Source: Periweissella fabaria (GTDB lineage: Bacteria; Bacillota; Bacilli; Lactobacillales; Lactobacillaceae). Taken from it: a DNA stretch of 64,000 nt. Of this stretch, positions 9,726 through 19,055 are shown piece after piece. Under the pieces are notes generated by a model. It did no database searches. It was not told where the DNA came from and saw only the letters and a program-made list of their open reading frames with translations. Location of the stretch: NCBI RefSeq assembly GCF_918814575.1, contig NZ_CAKKNS010000003.1, positions 62,001 to 126,000 of the forward strand. Reading direction: 5' to 3'. Numbering within the stretch: position 1 is the first letter of the stretch; each line of letters starts with the position of its first letter. The position numbers were made by a program, and so were the translations under genes.

Positions 9726-10654
9726 TGGTAGTGTACCTTGCTTTCACTAAATTTTGTTTGAACTAATGTAATAACTACTATGATAATAAATAAAATTACT
9801 GCTTCTGCACTTGCCCGCCCACTATTCAAATTAATAAATGAATCTTGATAAATTTGATAAACCAGCGTATTGGTAGCGTTATTTGGTCCACCTTTTGTTA
9901 ACATATCAATTTGGCCAAACGCTTGAAAAGAATTAATAATGCTTACGGTAATTACAAAATAAAATGTTGGAGAAAGAATTGGAATAATCACTTTACGCAT
10001 TAAATATGTTTTTTTTACACCCTGAATGGCAGCCGCTTCAAATAATGACGTTTCAATCGATTGAATTGCACCTAAAAAAATAATATATATAAAACCAATA
10101 TTCATCCAAATAGTCGCAAATGCAACCGCATAAATTGCATATTTAGGATCTGTTAACCATCCAATTGGCTTTTGACCGAAAAATAACATTACTTTATTTA
10201 AATAACCATTTACCGGATTAAACATAAATTGCCAAAATATTGAAGAAGCAGCAACCGAAATTCCCATTGTTGAAGAAAAAATAAGCCGAAAAAAAGCCAT
10301 TCCACGAATTTTTTCACTAGTTAAAAATGCTAACAAAAAACCAAAAATAACCGTTAACGGTACTGTAGCTAATACAAAAATAATGGTTGATTTAAATCCA
10401 TTTTGAAAAACACTTGATTTCATTGCTATCAGATAATTTTCAATACCCGCAAATGACACCAGTTTTGAACCAGTACTAGTTAAAAAAAGACTCGTATAAA
10501 TTGTTTTTAGCATTGGATAAAAAACAAATAAACTGAACAATACAATTGATGGCAATAAGAACAATAATGCTACTTTTAAGTCCTTTCCAGTAAATGACTT
10601 AGTTTGTACCTTGGCAGAACTTTGTTTCTGTTCTAATATGAGCTTATTTTGCAT
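9722..10654 (-). CDS. ugpA: ABC transporter permease (UgpA type)
   Basis: Partner membrane subunit of the importer, with an N-terminal cytoplasmic tail, about six transmembrane segments and the EAA loop near EAAAIQGVKKTYLMRKVIIP. I place the start at the ATG at 10654, not the one at 10666: the AAGGA ribosome site at 10666-10670 overlaps the upstream ATG but sits 11 nt before the downstream one. With this start the gene overlaps the ugpC stop by one base (TAATG), a usual coupling arrangement. The protein then has 310 residues. Confidence 0.86.
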   Translation of the reverse strand: MQNKLILEQKQSSAKVQTKSFTGKDLKVALLFLLPSIVLFSLFVFYPMLKTIYTSLFLTSTGSKLVSFAGIENYLIAMKSSVFQNGFKSTIIFVLATVPLTVIFGFLLAFLTSEKIRGMAFFRLIFSSTMGISVAASSIFWQFMFNPVNGYLNKVMLFFGQKPIGWLTDPKYAIYAVAFATIWMNIGFIYIIFLGAIQSIETSLFEAAAIQGVKKTYLMRKVIIPILSPTFYFVITVSIINSFQAFGQIDMLTKGGPNNATNTLVYQIYQDSFINLNSGRASAEAVILFIIIVVITLVQTKFSESKVHYQ

Positions 10655-11772
10655 TATCCGACACATCCTTCTGCTACTGATACTTCTTCAAATGCAGCCA
10701 AAATACGACGTTGAGTCGTATGTTCAAATAAATGCATATTCATCAAATCTACTTCAAAATAAACTTTTTGTCCTAATACAAATAATTGTTGGCCTTTTAA
10801 TTTAGCAATCATTTTATGTTCTAAACAGTCAAACACCACAATTGTTTCGTTCCCTAATTGTTCTACATTAATTACGGTACCTGTTAATTGTGAATTTATT
10901 ACTTCAGAAAGTTTTAAGTGTTCAGGTCTAATTCCCACGTCAACGGAATTTTGTCCACTTAAAGCGGTTGCTTGTGAAACAGTTAATGGAATATTCACGT
11001 CGTAATTATTAGAAATTAGGGCATTTTCTGTACGAGTTAGGGCTAAAAAATTCATCTTGGGTGTCCCAATAAATCCTGCAACAAATTGATTTACCGGATT
11101 ATTGTAAACTTCTAAAGGTGTCCCTACTTGTTGAATTTCACCACCATTTAGTACAGCAATGCGATCACCCATTGTCATTGCTTCTGTTTGATCATGCGTA
11201 ACATAAATGATTGTCATACCTAAATTACGTTGTAATTCTTTTATCTGTGTACGCATTTTTTCACGTAATTCTGCATCTAAGTTTGATAAAGGTTCATCCA
11301 TCAAACATACTTTACGTTTACTTGCAATCGCACGCGCTAACGCCACACGCTGCCGTTGTCCACCTGATAAATTTTTCGGCTTACGATCAACATATTTTTC
11401 CAAACTTGTTAATTTTACTGCTTCATTCAATCTTTCTTCTAACTCTATTTTTGATATTTTTTTGTCTTCCAAACCAAATAAAATATTTTCACGAACTGAT
11501 AAATGGGGAAATAATGCGTAACTTTGAAACACCATTGATATTTTGTGATCTTGTGGGGGTAATTGACTCACATTCCGATCACCAATATAAACATCACCAT
11601 CTTGAACAGTTTCAAGACCTGCAATCATACGTAGTAATGTACTTTTCCCACACCCTGAAGGACCAACTAACACGAAAAATTCTTTATCATTAATAGTTAA
11701 ATTGATATCTGATAAAACCTTTTCGTGGTTGTCATAAGATTTTGATAAATGTTTCAATTGAATTGATGGCAT
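10654..11772 (-). CDS. ugpC: ABC transporter ATP-binding protein (UgpC/MsmK type)
   Basis: ATPase that powers the importer. Walker A GPSGCGKST is at 37-45, the Q-loop follows in VFQSYALFPH, the signature LSGGQRQR is at 135-142, Walker B ends in MDEP at 158-161, and the switch His193 is in VTHD. After residue 235 comes a TOBE-like regulatory domain, including a GIRPEHLKL motif. It is the first gene of the five-gene operon and has a strong ribosome site (AAGGAGAT). Related ATPases can serve several CUT1 importers, so it may not be exclusive to this one. I could not find a convincing promoter upstream. Confidence 0.9.
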   Translation of the reverse strand: MPSIQLKHLSKSYDNHEKVLSDINLTINDKEFFVLVGPSGCGKSTLLRMIAGLETVQDGDVYIGDRNVSQLPPQDHKISMVFQSYALFPHLSVRENILFGLEDKKISKIELEERLNEAVKLTSLEKYVDRKPKNLSGGQRQRVALARAIASKRKVCLMDEPLSNLDAELREKMRTQIKELQRNLGMTIIYVTHDQTEAMTMGDRIAVLNGGEIQQVGTPLEVYNNPVNQFVAGFIGTPKMNFLALTRTENALISNNYDVNIPLTVSQATALSGQNSVDVGIRPEHLKLSEVINSQLTGTVINVEQLGNETIVVFDCLEHKMIAKLKGQQLFVLGQKVYFEVDLMNMHLFEHTTQRRILAAFEEVSVAEGCVG

Positions 11773-12173
11773 TACTGGATCTCCTTTTTCTTAATACCCT
11801 TAAGATAGCATCTATTTGTAAAAGGAAACCTTAAAATCCGTAAAAATATCATACATCTTTTTGTAAAATTAATTCTTATGTAATAATCATTTTTATTGAT
11901 GTTTGTAAAAATTTAACTAAGAATCGATATCCTAGAGTACGCTATCGTAGTTGTGTTTATCGTTATTAATTCAATGATAATTAAAGGAATTAACGCGATT
12001 GTTATAACACATTCCGACTAAGGATATCACCGTATGATATTAACGTTACGTAACACCGAACGTAAAAATAACCATAAAAAAGTGCAATAAATTATGTAAT
12101 AACATAGTTTACAGTGGACTACTGATAGTAATAATATCAGAGATATTGCTATTGTCTGTTAGCTCATATTATC
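11773..12173. other. Gene-free AT-rich stretch upstream of ugpC
   Basis: About 400 bases without a credible reading frame, RNA gene or long repeat. Several AT-rich hexamers could serve as a -10 for ugpC, for example a TATGAT on the minus strand near 11850, but none has a good -35. I see nothing more that I can support. Confidence 0.5.
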
Positions 12174-12216
12174 AAAAAAGCACTAAACCTTTGTTGTAAA
12201 GGTTTAGTGCTTTTTT
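12174..12216. terminator. Strong bidirectional intrinsic terminator
   Basis: A stem pairs AAAAAAGCACTAAACCTTT (12174-12192) with AAAGGTTTAGTGCTTTTTT (12198-12216) around a 5-nt loop. It lies just downstream of the minus-strand gene ending at 12253 and ends that transcript before the ugp promoter region. Confidence 0.9.
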
Positions 12217-12252
12217 GACGCGTAAATTAATCTCAAACTAGGCTAACATGGC

Positions 12253-12699
12253 TTATTTTTGTTTTGAAAAAACTTCATTAACTACTTGCCGTTGGTCACC
12301 TTGACTATCTTTAATACATTCAGCTAACAAGCGTTTGGAAATTTCTAATGAAAAATCATCTTTATGTTCCTCTGATACTTTCATTGCTTGTAATAGCTGA
12401 TAATGAAATTCATTCAAGCTTGGCTCAGGTAGTCCCGCAGCACAATCTTTAGTAACTTTCATTAATAATAATCCAATATTGATTTTATCCTCAGCCCCCA
12501 AGTCTTGTTTAAGAATACTAAAATCAATATCAAATAATAACTCACTTGAACCACCGTGTTCTTCAATCATTTTCATTAATAATGATCGCATAGCCTCAAT
12601 CTGAGTAACTAAATCCGCTGTCACCTGGTCTTGAAATTCAATTTTTTGCTCTAGTTGATCTAACCGCGCCCCTATTTTTTTCATCGTTAGTTCATCCAT
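12253..12699 (-). CDS. Hypothetical protein with N-terminal coiled coil
   Basis: I do not recognise this 148-residue protein with certainty. Residues 5-45 have heptad-like spacing (LDQLEQKIEFQDQVTADLV) that predicts a coiled coil. The rest is acidic and probably helical, with conserved-looking segments near GLLLMKVTKDCAAGLPEPS and ISKRLLAECI. There is no signal peptide or membrane segment, so it is probably cytoplasmic. The general plan recalls small DUF1878-like Firmicutes proteins, but that is only a guess. It has its own terminator and sits alone between the ugp operon and a DUF1349 gene. The AGGGGG ribosome site supports real translation. Confidence 0.6.
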   Translation of the reverse strand: MDELTMKKIGARLDQLEQKIEFQDQVTADLVTQIEAMRSLLMKMIEEHGGSSELLFDIDFSILKQDLGAEDKINIGLLLMKVTKDCAAGLPEPSLNEFHYQLLQAMKVSEEHKDDFSLEISKRLLAECIKDSQGDQRQVVNEVFSKQK

Positions 12700-12881
12700 C
12701 TAACTCAATCCCCCTATGTCATGTTTAATTGGATATATGATAAAAAGCATATTAACAGCAAATCATTGGTTACCAATAATCGTAGCACTTTTCCCACTTT
12801 TTAACACGTTTGAGCTATTAAATACAACAACAAAATTGCGTACTGACGCCTATTAAGAGCTTTTTTTATAAAATTTACGAT

Positions 12882-13469
12882 TTATTTATGAGCTTCCCAG
12901 ACACATGGTCCTAAATGCATATCAGAAAAATATGCAGTAAAGCTCGAATCTTCCGGGCTACATGCATATACACCAAACCTTATTACTTCTGCCCCATGAT
13001 TCAAATGAGCTATGCGCATTTGATGGTATTCTTGACCATCAAAAGAATACTCAAGTCGAAAATCACTAGCACGCCGACTTAATCGATACCAAATTGCTTG
13101 ATATTCAGTCGAAACATCTATCGTTGCCCAATCAGAAAAACCATCATTAGTAACTACACTACCCAACCGTTGAAACTGTTCATTTTCGTATTCGGTTGAT
13201 GATTTTAACCAGTTATCACTATCTAAATACAAGACAATCCCACATTGATCAAAGCGTTGGTGGGTCTTAAATTCCGTTTTGACAGTAAAAGAAAAATATT
13301 GTTCAGCCGTCGTCATTTGTAAAACAGGTGCATTATCATTTTGGAACCCGTAATATGTCCGTTGCCATAAATCGGTATGCGGTGCCGTTGTAATTGAAAT
13401 TTCGTCTACCCCGATATTAAAAGCCTGTGGTTGCCGCGTCCAAACTAGTTCTTGAGTATTAAATTCCAT
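12882..13469 (-). CDS. DUF1349 family beta-sandwich protein
   Basis: A 195-residue protein of the DUF1349 family, whose fold is a concanavalin-like beta-sandwich. Family features are visible: YFSFTVKTEFKTHQRFDQCGIVLYLDSDNWLKSS in the first half, then WYRLSRRASDFRLEYSFDGQ, and the GVYACSPEDSSFTAYFSDMHLGP ending. I have seen this family in many lactic acid bacteria and fungi; its biochemical role is unknown and carbohydrate binding is only inferred from the fold. There is no signal peptide. It appears monocistronic, with the ATG at 13467-13469. Confidence 0.8.
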   Translation of the reverse strand: MEFNTQELVWTRQPQAFNIGVDEISITTAPHTDLWQRTYYGFQNDNAPVLQMTTAEQYFSFTVKTEFKTHQRFDQCGIVLYLDSDNWLKSSTEYENEQFQRLGSVVTNDGFSDWATIDVSTEYQAIWYRLSRRASDFRLEYSFDGQEYHQMRIAHLNHGAEVIRFGVYACSPEDSSFTAYFSDMHLGPCVWEAHK

Positions 13470-13534
13470 GAGTTAACTCCTTTGAGAACTTTCTCTATTA
13501 TGCACCTCCCATTATAGGTTACTCTTACGCTAAA

Positions 13535-13753
13535 TTAAAGCTCTTTCAACAAACCTGTACGTACAAGTAACTTGTGGACTAACCATGGGGTTAAATAGCT
13601 TAAAGGTAAAATACAGCTAAACGCAATTAGCCATGCACGTAACCACACGCCCCATTCGATTGGCAAGAATACTGGATGTGCGACGTAATAAAAAACCAAT
13701 GATAAAATGCCGGTATTAATGATGCCGATAATTATTTTAACGACGTGCTTCAT
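13535..13753 (-). CDS. Small two-TM membrane protein (DUF2798-like)
   Basis: A 72-residue protein with two hydrophobic segments, about residues 4-26 and 36-58, and a basic C-terminus (HKLLVRTGLLKEL). The start at the ATG at 13751-13753 is chosen because an AAGGAGTG ribosome site lies just upstream; a longer frame back to 13798 is only the overlap with the previous gene. Size and layout resemble DUF2798 proteins, but I am not sure of this. The gene overlaps the 3' end of the SDR gene by 17 nt, so the two are probably translated together. No function can be assigned. Confidence 0.65.
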   Translation of the reverse strand: MKHVVKIIIGIINTGILSLVFYYVAHPVFLPIEWGVWLRAWLIAFSCILPLSYLTPWLVHKLLVRTGLLKEL

Positions 13754-14597
13754 GATTAAGCACTCCTTGAGCAAATGTCGGATATTGCAACTGCCCACCG
13801 TTAGCTAGCCATTTAGCATTACTAACACCGCGTTCAAAGGGCTGGGCTGGAATAAAGCTTGGGGCTTGTGGGCTGTGCATAACTTGTGCATAAAGCTGTG
13901 ACCATGTCTCGTTTGCCATTGGTTGGTTATCCACAATGTTATACACACCTTGTGGTAAGGTTAAGGCTTGAATTGCTGCTTGAACCGCATCATTAATGTG
14001 GATAAATGAAGTTATCCCCAAGCTCAAAGTTAATTCCCCCGCTGCCATCTGTTGATTAATTAAATTACCTTGATCGTACCACGTACCTGGACCGTATAAT
14101 GTGCCATATCGTAGAATTGTCCACAAGGGTAATGTTTTAACCGCTTCTTCGAGTGCTAAAATCCCATTAACCGTCGTTTGCCGTGGGGCTGGTGCCGTAA
14201 TATCTAACGGAGTCTCCTCCGTGGCCAAGTTATCCCCAGGTGCATAACTCCAGGCAATACTTTGTGCGATAATTTGCTTAACTCCGACAAGTTGGGCCGC
14301 TTGGACCAAATTTTGGGTCCCAATCGTGCGCACATGGGCATTAGCTACCGAACTCCCATCCTTTAACGCTGTAACTTGATGCATAATCACTGTTGGTTTA
14401 AATGTAACTAAAGCCGCTTTAATATCATCCAAGACTAAAATATCACCTTTAAAGGCCGTTATTCCGGCAGCTTCTAAGCGTTGTACGCCGTGCTCTGAAG
14501 TCGTTAATCCTCCCACTTCATAACCTAACTTAAGTAATGCTTTACCTAATTGAAAACCGATTAATCCTGTAGCGCCTGTAATAAAAATTCGTTGCAT
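13737..14597 (-). CDS. Atypical NAD(P)-dependent epimerase/reductase (extended SDR fold)
   Basis: A 286-residue Rossmann-fold protein with the nucleotide-binding GATGLIG at residues 8-14 and the extended-SDR downstream elements TLYGPGTWYDQ and SFIHINDAVQA. The usual catalytic YxxxK is not there: the equivalent stretch reads TTVNGILALEE. It therefore belongs to the atypical epimerase-like proteins that bind NAD(P) but may use other residues or act as sensors. It is divergent from a MocR-type regulator across a 100-bp intergenic region, which suggests regulation by that protein. Substrate unknown. Confidence 0.75.
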   Translation of the reverse strand: MQRIFITGATGLIGFQLGKALLKLGYEVGGLTTSEHGVQRLEAAGITAFKGDILVLDDIKAALVTFKPTVIMHQVTALKDGSSVANAHVRTIGTQNLVQAAQLVGVKQIIAQSIAWSYAPGDNLATEETPLDITAPAPRQTTVNGILALEEAVKTLPLWTILRYGTLYGPGTWYDQGNLINQQMAAGELTLSLGITSFIHINDAVQAAIQALTLPQGVYNIVDNQPMANETWSQLYAQVMHSPQAPSFIPAQPFERGVSNAKWLANGGQLQYPTFAQGVLNHEARR

Positions 14598-14625
14598 GTT
14601 CTGACCTCCGTTATTGTCTAAAACT

Positions 14626-14654
14626 ATTTTAAAGTCCTTTCTACTGGGCTACAA
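14626..14654 (-). promoter_or_regulatory. Promoter of the SDR gene, overlapping the MocR promoter region
   Basis: On the minus strand, TTGTAG (14649-14654) and TAAAAT (14626-14631) are separated by 17 bp. The -35 overlaps a TACAAT hexamer (14650-14655) on the plus strand that could be the -10 of the regulator. Such back-to-back overlap is common for MocR regulators and their targets. Confidence 0.45.
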
Positions 14655-14697
14655 TGGATTTATTATCTAACTGTCTGGGTACAGAAAGGAATTGCTG

Positions 14698-16038
14698 ATG
14701 ACTAAATACGCGACCGTCTTAGCTTATATCACAAGTATGATTAACAACGGCACTTGGCCAGTTGGTACCAAACTACCTTCCATTCGTAGTTTAGCGACCC
14801 AATTTCAATGTAATAAAGATACGGTTAGCCATGTATTACAAGAACTTAAATACCAAAATATTATTTATGCGGTTGCTAAAAGTGGAAATTACGTTTTAAC
14901 TGGGGTTGAACAACCCGTCCCAGCGATTAAGCAACCCATTAAATTTGCTAATTCGATGCCCGATGAGACGTTGTTTCCCTATAATGATTTTCGGGCGTGT
15001 TTAAATCAAGTTACCCAAACCTCCCACGAACACTTATTTACGTACTTTAATAATCCCGCGGGTTATCCACCGTTAATTACCGCGATTAATGATTACTTTA
15101 ATACCCAACATCTCTTCACCCACACCGGTCAAATTACGATTACTTCCGGGATTCAACAAGCGTTATACATTTTAACGCGGATGCCCTTTCCCAATCACAA
15201 GCAGACCATTTTATTAGAGCAACCTACTTATCATCAAATGAATGCTTTGGTGGATAACTTAACTACCGATTACTTAACCATTACTCGTGACACTAATGGC
15301 CTGGACTGGGAAGAATTAGAAAATATTTTTAAAACTCAGCCAATTAAATTTTTTTATACGATTCCACGATTTAGTGTTCCTTATGGGCAAAGTTATACCA
15401 ACCGCGAGCGGGCCAAACTATGTCACCTGGCCCAAAAATACGATGTCTATCTTGTCGAAGATGATTATTTTGCTGACTTTGAAAATAATTCACGGGTTAA
15501 AACCCTTTATGAACAGGCACATGCCAATCACGTTATCTATTTACGATCTTTTTCTAAAATAATTTTCCCCGCTTTACGGCTTGGTGCAGTCATTATGCCC
15601 CAAAAATTATTTGACTCGTTCATTAACGAAAAACAACTGATTGACTACGATACTAATATGTTTATGCAGCGCGCATTGGCCATCTATTTAACGAGTTCAA
15701 TGTTCACCCGCCATCGCCACCAAATCACAACCGCTTATCATCAAAAAGCACGGCGACTAAATACTTTTTTGCAACAACATGGCATTAAAAAAAATAATCT
15801 GGCAACCCAAGTTGTTTTGCACTTTGATACTACTAAAATCAGTGCATCAATGCTGACAGAATTACTGAAACAGCAAAATTTGGAAGTTAATATGTTGACC
15901 ACTAATTATATTGGTCAGCGGCCATTAAATCTTTTTAGTATTGACGTCCGTAATATGCCTTATGCCACGATTACATCCAATTTAACCGCTCTTTGGACTG
16001 TAATTGGCATATATATCATCCGCGACGTTGATGCTTGA
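14698..16038 (+). CDS. MocR/PdxR-type transcriptional regulator (GntR HTH plus aminotransferase domain)
   Basis: Residues 1-70 form a GntR-type winged helix (LPSIRSLATQFQCNKDTVSHVLQEL). From about residue 95 onward the protein is a fold-type I aminotransferase-like domain. The PLP-binding lysine is Lys287 in SFSKIIFPALRLG, and a substrate-proximal VEDDYFADF stretch lies near 255. Such proteins sense pyridoxal phosphate or amino compounds and usually control an adjacent divergent gene, here the SDR. The start is the ATG at 14698; the TTG at 14692 is too close to the AGAAAGGA ribosome site at 14683-14690. The effector cannot be read from the sequence. Confidence 0.87.
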   Translation: MTKYATVLAYITSMINNGTWPVGTKLPSIRSLATQFQCNKDTVSHVLQELKYQNIIYAVAKSGNYVLTGVEQPVPAIKQPIKFANSMPDETLFPYNDFRACLNQVTQTSHEHLFTYFNNPAGYPPLITAINDYFNTQHLFTHTGQITITSGIQQALYILTRMPFPNHKQTILLEQPTYHQMNALVDNLTTDYLTITRDTNGLDWEELENIFKTQPIKFFYTIPRFSVPYGQSYTNRERAKLCHLAQKYDVYLVEDDYFADFENNSRVKTLYEQAHANHVIYLRSFSKIIFPALRLGAVIMPQKLFDSFINEKQLIDYDTNMFMQRALAIYLTSSMFTRHRHQITTAYHQKARRLNTFLQQHGIKKNNLATQVVLHFDTTKISASMLTELLKQQNLEVNMLTTNYIGQRPLNLFSIDVRNMPYATITSNLTALWTVIGIYIIRDVDA

Positions 16039-16053
16039 AACCAGCTTATAGAC

Positions 16054-16094
16054 AAAAATAAAGGAAGGTCTGTTAATGACCTTCCTTTATTTTT
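16054..16094. terminator. Bidirectional terminator between convergent genes
   Basis: A perfect 17-bp stem (16054-16070 with 16078-16094) has a 7-nt loop and A/T tracts on both sides. It overlaps the stop codon of the TauE/SafE gene by two bases and serves both convergent genes. Confidence 0.9.
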
Positions 16095-16971
16095 AATGTT
16101 CTTTTACATATTGCCTAAACAAACTAACGGCTGTTAATAACGCAATTAAGATAATTAACCAATTTAACACATTAAGTGGTAATTGCTTAACAATTTTAAC
16201 GGCTACAAATACGCCAATAATACCTCCAATGATAATCCCAGCAAAACCACGCCATTGAACCCGGTCCATTTTGATAAACTCTCGACCTGAAATTGACATA
16301 ATCATCGCTGCATCCAACATCATGACGGGAAAAGCAATTGTTGGATTAACTCCAATTAACGTAAAGAAAATTAATTCAGGAGCGTAATTTCCAAGCCCAA
16401 TTGTCATTAAATTACCAATAATAAAATTAAACACAATTCCTAACGGTAGTAACCAACCGTGTAACCCATGAGCGGTATCACTACCAATAACCGTTGGGAT
16501 GAAAAACATCCGATAAACGATGATCGCAGCTGCCACTACCAAGGCAATTCCGAGTGCTAAGCGCACAACTTGGACATTCCATTTCCGTGTAACGTGCGGT
16601 CCAACATACGCCCCGAGGATTGCAGCTAAGGTCATTGGAATTAACGTTGTAATTTCAATTTTAACTGCCGTAATGAATAATAAAGCTTCAAACATAACCG
16701 GAATAGCATGAACCGCATTTAAAGTACCTGGTAATTTTGCATCATCATCAGTAAAATGGGTGATTTTAAATAAACCGGTCGTTGTCGCAAATGACCCAAT
16801 TCCTAGAGTATCACCTAAATCAGTAATGAAACCAATTAGTGCTCCTAGGCCAAATGATTTAAAAATATTAATTTTACGTGTATAAGCTGTCTTAATAATC
16901 AGCAGAACAAACAGTATCATCGTTATTATGATGATAATTTGAATTAAATGTAACATTAAACGTTGCTCCAT
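16093..16971 (-). CDS. TauE/SafE (TSUP) family membrane permease
   Basis: A 292-residue integral membrane protein with about eight hydrophobic segments. The repeated family pattern is visible: FGLGALIGFITDLGDTLGIG near residues 40-60 and the second-repeat glycines in GNLMTIGLGNYAPE. TSUP proteins move sulfite, sulfoacetate or other organic anions across the membrane; the substrate here is unknown. The start is uncertain: ATG at 16971 has a weak AGGG, while an ATG at 16956 has a GGAG nine bases upstream. It is transcribed alone and convergent with the MocR gene. Confidence 0.82.
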   Translation of the reverse strand: MEQRLMLHLIQIIIIITMILFVLLIIKTAYTRKINIFKSFGLGALIGFITDLGDTLGIGSFATTTGLFKITHFTDDDAKLPGTLNAVHAIPVMFEALLFITAVKIEITTLIPMTLAAILGAYVGPHVTRKWNVQVVRLALGIALVVAAAIIVYRMFFIPTVIGSDTAHGLHGWLLPLGIVFNFIIGNLMTIGLGNYAPELIFFTLIGVNPTIAFPVMMLDAAMIMSISGREFIKMDRVQWRGFAGIIIGGIIGVFVAVKIVKQLPLNVLNWLIILIALLTAVSLFRQYVKEH

Positions 16972-17035
16972 AGCCCTATTCCATTCTAAAAATAATATAT
17001 ATGTGTCTACTGCTTACTTAAGCATAAAAATATGT

Positions 17036-17065
17036 ACAAAAAAATCTCGCATGAATGCGGTGCGA
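17036..17065 (-). terminator. Probable terminator of the rpsJ-rplQ supercluster
   Basis: Read on the minus strand, TCGCA and TGCGA enclose a short loop and are followed by GATTTTTTT. The stem is only 5 bp, so this is weaker than the other terminators in the window; it is the only candidate downstream of rplQ. Confidence 0.5.
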
Positions 17066-17183
17066 CATTACTGTCATTCAAGCTAGACTTAGATAGCAAG
17101 CTATCCATCATCATGACGCTTTATACCATCATTCATGGAGATTGATTTGATCTACAAGTAGAATTTAATTGGAGTCAATGAGA

Positions 17184-17567
17184 TTAGTCAACGAGTTCCA
17201 AGACAACCATTTGCGCGGCGTCACCACGACGTTGAACTGTCTTAAGAATTCGAGTGTAACCACCATTACGTTCAGCGTAATGTGGTGCCAATTCATCAAA
17301 TAACTTTTGCAAAGCAGTTTGAACTTTGATGTTATCGCCGTCTTCCTTCACATCAGCAACAACGTTACGAACAAACGCAGCTGCCTTACGACGAGAAGCC
17401 AAATCACCATGCTTACCAAGTGTGATCATCTTGTCAGCAGTCTTGCGAACTTCTTTAGCGCGAGCTTCAGTAGTTACGATACGACCATTAACAAGCAAGT
17501 TAGTAGTCAAATCACGTAAAAGTGCTTTACGTTGTGAGCTAGTACGACCTAATTTACGGTAACTCAT
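17184..17567 (-). CDS. rplQ: 50S ribosomal protein L17
   Basis: Large-subunit protein near the peptide exit tunnel. The N-terminal [20 protein letters not shown] and the C-terminal [25 protein letters not shown] are diagnostic, and 127 residues is the normal length. It is the last gene of the supercluster, 30 bp after rpoA. In many lactobacilli the ECF transporter genes and truA follow rplQ; here a probable terminator and then the TauE/SafE gene follow instead. Confidence 0.97.
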   Translation of the reverse strand: MSYRKLGRTSSQRKALLRDLTTNLLVNGRIVTTEARAKEVRKTADKMITLGKHGDLASRRKAAAFVRNVVADVKEDGDNIKVQTALQKLFDELAPHYAERNGGYTRILKTVQRRGDAAQMVVLELVD

Positions 17568-17597
17568 GAATGGATACCCTCCTTTTACTTAAAATTC

Positions 17598-18542
17598 TTA
17601 GTCTTCCTTACGGAAACCTAAATTTAATTCTTGAAGCTTGTGTTGAATTTCTTCTAATGATTTACGACCAAGATTGCGCACCTTCATCATGTCAGCATCT
17701 GACTTGTCGGTTAACTCTTGAACAGTGTTAATACCGGCACGTTTCAAACAATTGTAAGAACGAACTGAAAGGTCCAATTCTTCAATAGTCATTTCTAACA
17801 TTTTTTCTTTGTGCGTTTCTTCCTTTTCAACCATGATTTCAGCGTTCATTGCGGTATCTGTCATTTCAACAAACATCGCCAAGTGTTCCGTTAAAATCTT
17901 GGCTGCAAGGCTAATCGCTTCACTAGGAGTGATTGAACCATCTGTAGTAACATCCAATGTCAACTTGTCGTAATCGTCACGTTGACCAACACGGGTGTTT
18001 TCAACTTGATAGTTCACTCGTTCGATTGGGGTATAAATTGAATCAATTGCTAACACACCGATTGGCAAATCGTCGCGAAGTGCTTTACTGTCATCAGCTG
18101 ACAAGTAACCACGGCCACGGTTAGCAGTTAGAGTCATATGCAATGTTGCACCATCGGCAACAGTTGCAATTGCTAATTCTGGATTCAAAATAGAAACATC
18201 AGCGTCGCCAAGGATATCACCGGCAGTAACTACCGCTGGACCTTGAACATTCACTTCTAATGTTTTGTCTTCATCGCTATCGATGCGCAATGAAACCTTT
18301 TTCAAATTAAGAATGATTTGCGTAACGTCTTCTACAACACCATCAACAGTGGTAAATTCGTGCAAAACACCATCAATTTGGACTGAGCTAATTGCAGCAC
18401 CTGGAAGTGATGACAACAAAATGCGACGAAGTGAGTTCCCTAATGTTGTACCGTAACCGCGTTCGAGCGGTTCGACAACGAACTTACCATAGTTGCTATC
18501 TTCTTCAATCTTGTAAATGTTAGGCTTTTCAAATTCGATCAT
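17598..18542 (-). CDS. rpoA: RNA polymerase alpha subunit
   Basis: Scaffolds RNA polymerase assembly and contacts UP elements and activators. The N-terminal domain has [22 protein letters not shown] near residues 28-50. The C-terminal domain has the paired helix-hairpin-helix elements [17 protein letters not shown] and [13 protein letters not shown] start it at the ATG at 18540-18542 (protein beginning MIEFEKP, 314 residues, the family norm), behind an AAAGGGG site. A frame extension of seven residues upstream covers that site and is not used. It follows rpsK after 94 bp. Confidence 0.97.
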   Translation of the reverse strand: MIEFEKPNIYKIEEDSNYGKFVVEPLERGYGTTLGNSLRRILLSSLPGAAISSVQIDGVLHEFTTVDGVVEDVTQIILNLKKVSLRIDSDEDKTLEVNVQGPAVVTAGDILGDADVSILNPELAIATVADGATLHMTLTANRGRGYLSADDSKALRDDLPIGVLAIDSIYTPIERVNYQVENTRVGQRDDYDKLTLDVTTDGSITPSEAISLAAKILTEHLAMFVEMTDTAMNAEIMVEKEETHKEKMLEMTIEELDLSVRSYNCLKRAGINTVQELTDKSDADMMKVRNLGRKSLEEIQHKLQELNLGFRKED

Positions 18543-18636
18543 GCTTATTGTAACCCCTTTCAAAACGCGTACGTTGTATAATTGATTCGATTCCTAAAGA
18601 GAATTGAGCTAATTCCCAAAATATGAATTTCCTCGA

Positions 18637-19023
18637 CTAGACGCGACGACGCTTTGGTGGACGAGATCCATTGTGAGGAACTGGCGTAACATCTTTAATT
18701 GCTGTTACTTCTAAACCGGCAGCTGCTAAAGCACGAATTGCTGCTTCACGACCTGAACCAGGTCCTTTAACAGTTACTTCAACAGTCTTCATTCCGTTTT
18801 CCATTGAACCTTTTGCAGCAGCTTCCGCAGCCATTTGAGCTGCGAAAGGAGTTGACTTACGGCTACCCTTGAAACCAAGTGAACCGGCTGATGACCAGGC
18901 AACAGCGTTACCTTGTACATCAGTAATCATAACAATCGTGTTGTTAAAAGTAGCGTGAATGTGAGCCACACCGGCTTCAATATGCTTCTTTACACGACGC
19001 TTGCGGTTTGTACGACCTGCCAT
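18637..19023 (-). CDS. rpsK: 30S ribosomal protein S11
   Basis: Small-subunit platform protein. At 128 residues it carries the typical [30 protein letters not shown] and the very basic C-terminus [11 protein letters not shown]. It lies 32 bp downstream of rpsM with a good ribosome site, and is followed by rpoA in the usual alpha-operon order. Confidence 0.98.
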   Translation of the reverse strand: MAGRTNRKRRVKKHIEAGVAHIHATFNNTIVMITDVQGNAVAWSSAGSLGFKGSRKSTPFAAQMAAEAAAKGSMENGMKTVEVTVKGPGSGREAAIRALAAAGLEVTAIKDVTPVPHNGSRPPKRRRV

Positions 19024-19055
19024 GAGATATAATCCTCCTTTTCTTTAAAAATTAA

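Noticed and set aside
10655-10666. Upstream ATG for ugpA
   Set aside because: The AAGGA ribosome site overlaps this codon, leaving no spacing; the ATG at 10654 is correctly spaced and overlaps the ugpC stop as TAATG.
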